From Palleronia rufa (GTDB lineage Bacteria > Pseudomonadota > Alphaproteobacteria > Rhodobacterales > Rhodobacteraceae), in the NCBI RefSeq assembly GCF_000743715.1, contig NZ_JQEY01000005.1, forward strand, positions 136,025 through 200,024: a DNA stretch of 64,000 bases. The letters are read 5' to 3'. The translations under genes were made by a program, and so were the position numbers. The notes under the pieces were generated by a model. The model was not told the origin of the DNA, did no database searches, and saw only the letters and a list, made by a program, of their open reading frames with translations. Below, one piece after another: positions 59,148 to 64,000 of this stretch. Every line of letters begins with the position of its first letter. Position 1 is the first letter of the stretch.

Positions 59148-59493
59148 CGACGATCTGATCGCGGGGCTGCGCGCCCTGAAGGGGCGCGGTGCGCCGGACG
59201 CGCTGCTGGCGCGGGTGGCCGCGGATGCGGCGCTGGAGGCCGCGCGGCGGTCCCGTCCGGTGCCGTCGGCGCTGCTGATGGCGCGGATCGCGCGGGACGC
59301 GCGGAGGGTCGCGGCGGGGCGGCGCCGCTCCGGCCGGCTCGCGCTGGGCGGGCTGGCGGCGGCCTGCCTGGTGGGGGTGGTCCTGGGCGCGGTCGATCCC
59401 GGCGGCATGGTCTCTGGCGCGCTGCCCTCCGGCGTCGCGGTCGAGGACCTGGGCGGCGGCTACGAGTTCCAATACGCGGATCTTGCGCAATGA
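59134..59493 (+). CDS. Small one-helix membrane protein, putative anti-sigma factor
   Basis: A 119-aa protein with a charged cytoplasmic N-terminal 75 residues, one membrane helix (about 77-97: LALGGLAAACLVGVVLGAV) and a short outer tail. Size, topology and overlap with the ECF sigma gene suggest an anti-sigma factor. No zinc-binding HxxxCxxC motif is present, so this is tentative. Confidence 0.5.
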   Translation: MSTSDDDLIAGLRALKGRGAPDALLARVAADAALEAARRSRPVPSALLMARIARDARRVAAGRRRSGRLALGGLAAACLVGVVLGAVDPGGMVSGALPSGVAVEDLGGGYEFQYADLAQ

Positions 59494-59942
59494 CGGCCCC
59501 GGGGACACGGCGGCGTCTGTGGCGCGCGGTGCTGTGGCTGTCGCTGGCCGGCAATCTGCTGGTGGCGGGGCTGGTCGCCGGGGCGGCGTTCCAGCGCGGT
59601 GGCGAGAGCGGTGCGCACCGGGGCACGCCCGGACCGCTGGCGCCGCTGGTCATGGCCCTGCCCGACCGGGACCGGCGCGCCGTCGTCGAGGCGTTCCGGC
59701 AGGCGCGCGGCGGCGGCGGACGGGACGAGCGGCGCCAGCGCGTCGCGGCGCTGCTCGACGCGCTGGCGGCAGAGCCGTTCGACCCGCAGGCGGTGCGCGC
59801 GGAACTGGCCTGGCAGCGCCGTGGGACGGAGGACCGTCTGCGCCGGGCAGAGGCTCTGCTGGTCCAACGCCTGTCCCGGATGACGCCTGAGGAGCGCCGG
59901 GCCTATGCCGACGCGCTGGGCGGACGGATCCGCGGCCGCTGA
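59490..59942 (+). CDS. Periplasmic CpxP/heavy-metal-sensor-like protein
   Basis: A 150-aa protein anchored by an N-terminal helix (WRAVLWLSLAGNLLVAGLVAG). The periplasmic part is helical and Arg/Glu-rich (PDRDRRAVVEAFRQARG, LSRMTPEERRAYADAL). The pattern is that of CpxP/Spy-like or heavy-metal-resistance proteins. It overlaps the putative anti-sigma gene by 4 nt and probably acts in the same sensing unit. Confidence 0.65.
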   Translation: MTAPGTRRRLWRAVLWLSLAGNLLVAGLVAGAAFQRGGESGAHRGTPGPLAPLVMALPDRDRRAVVEAFRQARGGGGRDERRQRVAALLDALAAEPFDPQAVRAELAWQRRGTEDRLRRAEALLVQRLSRMTPEERRAYADALGGRIRGR

Positions 59943-60038
59943 GCGCGCGCGGGGCCTTCCCCCGGCCGCCGAAACCGGCTAGGCAGATCGGGACCAGAGG
60001 CTGAGGGCGCCGCCGCAGGTGCCGAAGGAGAATGTGAC

Positions 60039-60206
60039 ATGGCGACCCAGACCGCGACCCGTTCCGCCACCGGCACCCTTGGTCCGGCCGCGCTGGCCGC
60101 CGCGATCGGGCTGGCGCTGATCGCGCTGTCCGGCGTCGTCCAGGCCGATGCGCTGCACGATGCCGCCCATGACGTGCGTCACGCCACCGGCTTTCCCTGC
60201 CACTGA
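60039..60206 (+). CDS. cbtB: Cobalt transporter subunit CbtB
   Basis: A 55-aa protein with one membrane helix and the diagnostic C-terminus HDAAHDVRHATGFPCH, a histidine-rich metal motif. ATG 60039 has AAGGAG upstream. CbtB works with CbtA in cobalt uptake for cobalamin synthesis. The gene is only 5 nt from cbtA. The 96-bp upstream gap shows no recognisable cobalamin riboswitch. Confidence 0.9.
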   Translation: MATQTATRSATGTLGPAALAAAIGLALIALSGVVQADALHDAAHDVRHATGFPCH

Positions 60207-60211
60207 CCCCA

Positions 60212-60898
60212 ATGCTGGGACGTATCCTGAGCGCCGGGCTGATCGCGGGCTTCTGCGCCGGGGTGGTCGCGGCGCTGCTGCAGCTTGCGCTGCTGCAACC
60301 GGTCCTGCTGACCGCCGAACTCTATGAGACCGGGCAGCTTGCCCCCGGCGCCGCCCCCGTCGTTCCCGGTGTCGGGTTCGATCCGCTGCGCGACGGGCTG
60401 AGCGTGCTGTTCTCTGCCCTGCTCTACGCGGGATACGGGCTGGTGCTCACCGCCCTCATGTCCGTCGCGGCCGAGCGGGGCTGGGCGCGGGTGGACGGTC
60501 GCGCGGGGATGATCTGGGGCGCGGCGGGCTTCGTGACCATGCAACTGGCCCCGGCCCTGGGCGCGCCGCCGGAGCTTCCCGGCATGTCCGCCGCCGCGCT
60601 GGAGCCGCGCCAGGTCTGGTGGGCGGTCACGGTCGCGGCGACCGGCCTTGGCTGCGCGCTGATCGGCTTCGGGCGCGGCTGGCTCTTCTGGGGAGGCGGG
60701 ATCGCCCTTCTGGCCGTGCCGCATCTGATCGGCGCGCCCGCCCCCGTCGGCATGGCCGGACCGGTCCCTCCGGAACTGGCGGCGCGGTTCGCGGCGCGGG
60801 CGCTGGGGGTTGGGCTGGCGGCGTGGATCTGCCTCGGCGCGCTTGCCGGGCGGCTCTGTGCACAGGATGGCGTTGCATTCCGTCCCGCGCGCGCCTGA
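60212..60898 (+). CDS. cbtA: Cobalt transporter subunit CbtA
   Basis: A 228-aa membrane protein with five predicted helices; LGRILSAGLIAGFCAGVVAA and the LEPRQVWWAVTVAATGLG segment fit CbtA. It forms the channel part of a CbtAB cobalt importer. Cobalamin is needed by the anaerobic cyclase BchE of related phototrophs, so a link to pigment synthesis is possible but unproven. It is the last intact gene before the prophage remnant. Confidence 0.88.
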   Translation: MLGRILSAGLIAGFCAGVVAALLQLALLQPVLLTAELYETGQLAPGAAPVVPGVGFDPLRDGLSVLFSALLYAGYGLVLTALMSVAAERGWARVDGRAGMIWGAAGFVTMQLAPALGAPPELPGMSAAALEPRQVWWAVTVAATGLGCALIGFGRGWLFWGGGIALLAVPHLIGAPAPVGMAGPVPPELAARFAARALGVGLAAWICLGALAGRLCAQDGVAFRPARA

Positions 60899-61214
60899 CG
60901 CCGGTCGCGCCCGGTCCGAAGAACGGCGGGCGCCGGACCTCGCCGCCGCGGGTATGAGCCGGTGTGTGCTTTCCCCTGTTCTGTCACCGGGTTTCGGTGG
61001 GTTTGTCGCTGGAAGAGACCGGAAGTCCGGCTCCTATCCGGAATGGTGTGACACCGGATAAGGTCAGGATGGGGGTGCGGGCTTTCGCCGGGTGGTCCGG
61101 CAGGCGTGGACGGCGGAGCGGCGGTCGGGTGGGACGTGGCCACGGCGTTTGCGACCTGCGCGGACGTCATGCGGTCGATCCGGTCGCTGGCGAAGGCGCG
61201 CGGGTCCGGGTCCT

Positions 61215-61480
61215 ATGTCGATCCGGCGCGGCCGTCGGGATCGGTGCGCGCGCCGGTGCTCCTCGGGCGGTGTGGCGGGCGGGGTGAACGGGGTGTTTCG
61301 GGGGCGTCGAACGTCCCGTTCACGGGCGGCGTCGGGCGCGGCCCGGACGGTTGCCAGCGCGGCGGCGGCGTCGTCCACGGCCGCGAGGGCCGCAGGCCGT
61401 GCGCCGGATCCGTCGGGGCGCCAGGCAACGCGCCGGATCCGTCGGGGGCCGCGGCGGTCATCCGCGGCGCACGGGCCCGA
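61215..61480 (-). pseudogene. Fragment of a small prophage protein (copy 2)
   Basis: A minus-strand frame reads ALAAVDDAAAALATVRAA, then RDVRRPRNTPFTPPATPP and EEHRRAHRS. It closely parallels the product at 62990-63170. An upstream stretch in another frame is partly duplicated (GATCCGGCGCG repeated 29 bp apart). Another short piece of the same start, MTAAAPDGSGARPAALAAVD, lies near 61895-61970. I do not know its function. Confidence 0.5.
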
Positions 61481-61977
61481 CCGACCGCGCGGCTGCCCTT
61501 GCAGGACATCGAGCGCCATTCCGGGCCGCGTCGATACGTGCCGCGCCCGTCATGGCGACGCCCTCCGGACGCAGGGCCCGTGCCGGCGCCCCGAATGCCG
61601 AAGCGGCATGTGCGGGTGCCTTCGCGCGCTGCTCGTCGCGTTCGGACATGCCGCGGATCTGCGGACAAGGCGGCACGGGAGGCGCCGAACCTGGCGGACC
61701 GGGGCGAGCGATGGACGCGCTCCGTTCGGCCCGCACGCCTCCCGAACCCGAACCCGGACCCGGACCCGGCCGCGTGTCGCCCCCGGCCCGCGGCCGGCGA
61801 TGGGTCAGCCGAAGGCGCTCGGCCCGAGGGTCGAGCCGGCGGCAGGGCGCGGCGGTGCCGGCATCCACCTGAGCCGCGCCGGGTGCGCGCGGGCGCGGCG
61901 GCGGCGTCGTCCACGGCCGCGAGGGCCGCAGGCCGTGCGCCGGATCCGTCGGGGGCCGCGGCGGTCATCCGCGGCGC
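61361..61977. repeat. Dispersed direct repeat in the prophage remnant
   Basis: 61361-61470 and 61897-61977 are near-identical direct copies, both beginning GGCGGCGGCGTCGTCCACGG. The first has an extra 29 bp that duplicates GCGCCGGATCCGTCGGGG internally. A separate pair, 61250-61329 and 63000-63079 (1,750 bp apart), matches at about 72 of 80 positions. Confidence 0.8.
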
Positions 61978-62120
61978 GCGGGCGCGGCCGGCGCTGCGGC
62001 TCGGACAGCTTCGCGACGGGCGCGGCGGTGCCGGCGTCGATATGCGCCGGGCCGGATGCGCGCGGGCGCGGCCGGTGCTGCGGTTCGGACAGCTTCGCGA
62101 ACGGCGCGGCCGAGGATGAG
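61977..62120 (-). repeat. 84-bp tandem repeat at the gpI C-terminal remnant
   Basis: TCGGACAGCTTCGCGA recurs at 62001 and 62085, an 84-bp (28-codon) period. On the minus strand both copies encode AKLSEPQ-x-RPRPRA in the same frame. It looks like an in-frame duplication at the end of the gpI-like protein. Confidence 0.75.
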
Positions 62121-62999
62121 AGGAACTCGTCGAAACTGTCGGGCGACTGGCGGCGGAGCGCCCCCAATCGCGCATCGCGGGCGTGATGTGGCCCGCGGCG
62201 GTTGCCGCGTCCACGCGGGCCTCGGCCTCGTGGCCGGACATGCGGGCGGACCGGTTGCGATGGGCGCGCATCCGCTCGGCGACGGCTGCGACGGGCGCGG
62301 AGCGGGCCGGGTCCGGAGCGGCGCGGTTCGCGGACATCCTTTCGTCCGGGACGGCGCGGATCGCGTCGATGCCTGCATCCCCGGGCCGAGGGCGGCGGCG
62401 ATCCGGGCGCGGCCGGCCGGTCGGGTCCCGGGGTCCGTGGCGGTCTTTCGGCGGGACAGGGCGGTGAGCTCGAGGGTCGTCGCGCGGACGAGACCCGCGC
62501 CCTTGACGCGCGGGATCTTGCCGTCGGGGCGGGGGTGGAGACGGGGCTCGGGCAGCGGTCCTCCCGCGCCGCGATCAGCTCTCACGCCCGCGCCGTCCGC
62601 CCGTCGCGGCCCCGGAGCCCGTCCGGCCCGGCGACCGGTTCCCCGATCCGGCCCGCGGCCGGGACCGGCCCGTTCTTGCGAAGCGCGAGGTGGACCGACG
62701 GGTGCGCATGGTCCACGGACGGGTCCGCACCCCGGTCGCGGGTGCGCCGGATGACCGCGGCCGGATCGTCCGTCCGGTCGCGCCGCCCGTCGCGGCCCCG
62801 GAGCCCGTCCGGCCCGGCGACCGGTTCCCCGATCCGGCCCGCGGCCGGGACCGGCCCGTTCTTGCGAAGCGCGAGGTGGGCCGAGGGGTGCGCATGGTCC
62901 ACGGACGGGTCCACACCCCGGTCGCGGGTGCGCCGGATGACCGCGGCCGGATCGTCCGTCCGGTCGCGCCGCCCGGCACGGCTTGCCGGAGCGATGTTC
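62090..62999 (-). pseudogene. Mu-like protease/scaffold protein gpI, decayed and duplicated
   Basis: Minus-strand frames give, in order, VDHAHPSVHLALRKNGPVPA and AGRIGEPVAGPDGLRGRDGR (twice, from a 186-bp duplication). In another frame comes RPDGKIPRVKGAGLVRATTL then ELTALSRRK. In a third frame are EARVDAATAAGHITPAMRDW and then RQSPDSFDEFL. These follow the layout of Mu-type phage proteases: a D/E-H pocket, a late GAGL-x-N-P-x-L-like step, and a C-terminal VDxAxxxGxITPAxxxW...SFxxFL. At least three frameshifts separate the parts. The assignment is from memory of the family. Confidence 0.55.
62600..62971 (-). repeat. Two tandem copies of a 186-bp unit
   Basis: 62600-62785 and 62786-62971 are adjacent direct copies differing at three positions. 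The period is 62 codons, so the frame is kept. The unit encodes the VDHAHPS...PVPAAGRIGEPVAG part of the gpI-like remnant. High identity inside a decayed gene suggests a recent duplication. Confidence 0.9.
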
Positions 63000-63170
63000 G
63001 CGCCGGTGCTCCTCGGGCGTTGTGGCGGGCGGCTTGAACGGAGTGTTTCGGGGGCGTTGAACATCCCCTTCAAGGGCGGATGCAAGAGCGGCGCGAGCGG
63101 TGGCCAGCGCGGCTGCGGCCTCATCCAGAGCGGCGAGGGCCTTAGTCATCGGATCGGGCGTATCGGTCAC
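62990..63170 (-). CDS. Small alanine-rich prophage protein (hypothetical, possibly truncated)
   Basis: From GTG 63170 (or ATG 63149) the frame reads MTDTPDPMTKALAALDEAAA, an alanine-rich helix, then QRPRNTPFKPPATTPEEHRR and EHRSGKP. After about residue 65 it runs without a stop into the gpI remnant in the wrong frame, so its true end is unclear. It lies just after the gpT remnant. A second, more damaged copy is at 61215-61480. I do not recognise a function. Confidence 0.45.
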
Positions 63171-63179
63171 GTCTTGGCT

Positions 63180-64000
63180 CTATTGGTAGGGCGGCACGGG
63201 AGACGCGCCGACCGGGATGAGGTGGACGGGCCGGGTCCGCGCCGTGCCGTCCGGCAGGCGCTGCGCTTGGCGGATGGCGGTCGGGGCGGCCATGGTCGGC
63301 CCGCCGGGAACGGCGTCACGACCGGCTCGGCCGTCGCCTTGCGGGGTGGAACCGGATCCACCCGACCCCGGCATTCGCCCCGGCATCGCGGGCGCGGTCC
63401 TCCATCTCCCGCCGGTCTCGGTCAGCTCGGTATCGAGGATGTGCAGCGCGTCGTCTTCCAGCTCCGGCGGGACGACCACGGTGTTCGGCGGGACGCCCGG
63501 GATGCGGCCCTTGCCGCGCGGGCGCCTCATCGCGGTGCGGGCGGAGACCTCGTTCCGGACCCGTGCGCGGGGCCTTCGAGGCGAAGCCGAGATGCCACGG
63601 GCCGAAGCCCGCATGCACCCGCGCGCGGACGCCGCAGAGGACCTCGCCGGTCATGAAGACATGCGCATCGCCGGGGCGGTTGATCGCGTTGAACCCGTCC
63701 CGGTCGAGCCGTGGATCCGGTCACACCCGCCATGTGAACGCGCGTCGCGCGGGCGTGCTCTTCGGACAGGTGCAGCTTGCCTTTCGCGACATGCAGCAGC
63801 GCGATCTGCCGCCTGGCGATGCTCATGGCGCGGGCGTGTCGAAGAGATACCAGGCCGGACCCGGCGTGCCGGACGTGCCGCCATCGCAATTGCCGACGGT
63901 CCGCATCCACGGTCGGGCGATCGGCGTCGAAGACCGCCTGACCGTCATGGCAGAGCGCCGAGGCTCCGGGTTCCAGCAGGCCGTAGAGGGGCTCTTCGGG
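63180..64000 (-). pseudogene. Mu-like major head subunit gpT, broken (5' part beyond window)
   Basis: From 64000 downward one frame reads PEEPLYGLLEPGASALCHDG then QAVFDADRPTVDADR. The next frame gives GGTSGTPGPAWYLFDTPAP to a stop at 63823-63825. Further on come DAHVFMTGEVLCGVRARVHA and GFGPWHLGFASKA. In a third frame are RIPGVPPNTVVVPPELEDDA and LHILDTELTETGG. These correspond, in order, to the DGQxFFDxDHP, GSGTPWFLLDT, ENVFMRxExxYGVxARxNxGFGxWQLAxxSK and PNxLVVPPxLE stretches of Mu-type gpT. At least three frame changes make it a pseudogene. Confidence 0.65.
63670..63826 (-). pseudogene. gp16/GemA-like (DUF1018) N-terminal fragment inside the gpT remnant
   Basis: ATG 63826 opens MSIARRQIALLHVAKGKLHL then SEEHARA, AGVTGSTA, continuing after one shift as RLDRDGFNAINR. 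This matches the start of Mu gp16/GemA-type regulators (family pattern MSxARRQIALIHVAKxxLGL...GVxSxxDLDxxGFxAVM). It sits where gpT would be expected to continue after its LFDT motif, and the ATG overlaps the stop of the gpT N-terminal frame (ATGA). It may be a recombination chimera. Confidence 0.55.

Larger units (their letters stand above)
60950..64000 (-). mobile_element. Decayed Mu-like prophage remnant (extends beyond the window)
   Basis: No intact gene covers the last 3 kb. Pieces of several Mu-type head genes read on the minus strand: gpT (major head), a gp16/GemA-like segment and gpI (protease/scaffold), all frameshifted. Many internal direct duplications are present: 186 bp, 84 bp, about 80 bp and about 81-110 bp. 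The base composition is extremely GC-rich with low-complexity repeats. The left boundary near 60.95 kb is approximate and no attachment end or target duplication was found. Confidence 0.65.

Noticed and set aside
59943..60038. Cobalamin riboswitch before cbtBA
   Set aside because: The gap is only 96 bp and lacks the conserved B12-box and core elements that I could recognise.
62600..62971. Tandem repeats as a CRISPR array
   Set aside because: There are only two adjacent 186-bp units without spacers, and they encode phage protein sequence.

Overview
The window is GC-rich chromosomal DNA from a purple, bacteriochlorophyll-a producing alphaproteobacterium, most likely order Rhodobacterales near the Rhodobacter clade. 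Three things point there. It has a linked photosynthesis gene cluster with the superoperon order crtEF-bchCXYZ-pufQBALMX. It has the spheroidene-pathway genes crtC, crtD and crtF. It ends the puf operon with pufX, which is known only from Rhodobacter and close relatives. No tRNA, rRNA or CRISPR array was recognised.

Layout. 1-2.3 kb: end of a C-terminal protease gene, rppH, a broken secreted-protein gene, and an IS3-type insertion with terminal repeats and a 4-bp target duplication. 2.3-37.7 kb: mostly housekeeping genes. These are a bifunctional PBP, glnK-amtB, a rhodanese, an aminotransferase with sseA, smpB, dapA, a lytic transglycosylase, a type I secretion pair, ridA, a glycerophosphodiesterase, phhB, mscS, a peroxiredoxin, rsmD, map, sfsA, a CinA-like gene, an OmpA-family gene broken at a G10 run, ilvD, accD, folC and zapE. 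37.8-50.8 kb: main photosynthesis block, with tspO, the left-running crtDC and the right-running crtEF-bchCXYZ-pufQBALMX. The bchC promoter carries two TGT-N12-ACA palindromes 8 bp apart, as expected for PpsR/CrtJ. 50.8-52.0 kb: a decayed second IS3-type element directly behind pufX. 52.3-57.8 kb: second photosynthesis block on the minus strand (bchG, an ORF428/PucC-like gene, bchP, idi), preceded by an EamA transporter and an L,D-transpeptidase. 58.0-60.9 kb: EF-hand protein, ECF sigma factor, putative anti-sigma, periplasmic CpxP-like protein, and cbtBA for cobalt uptake. 60.9-64.0 kb: a decayed, internally duplicated Mu-like prophage remnant, with recognisable pieces of the major head protein gpT, a gp16/GemA-like protein and the protease/scaffold gpI.

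How the genes work together. Idi and CrtE supply isoprenoid precursors. CrtC, CrtD and CrtF carry out late steps of spheroidene-type carotenoid synthesis. BchXYZ and BchC convert chlorophyllide a towards bacteriochlorophyllide a, and BchG and BchP add and reduce the tail. PufB and PufA form LH1, PufL and PufM the reaction-centre core, and PufX the quinone gate. The rest of the pathway (crtAIB, bchIDO, bchFNBHLM, puhA, bchEJ) is not here, so the cluster is split in this genome.

The most notable observations are these. An intergenic repeat is embedded in frame inside bchP, with a second copy between bchX and bchY. crtC has no usable start codon in its own frame at the crtD junction. An OmpA-family gene is interrupted at a G10 tract. 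The right-end prophage remnant carries a near-perfect 186-bp (62-codon) tandem duplication and an apparent gpT/gp16 chimera. All family assignments come from reading the sequence and recalled family motifs; no database search was run.
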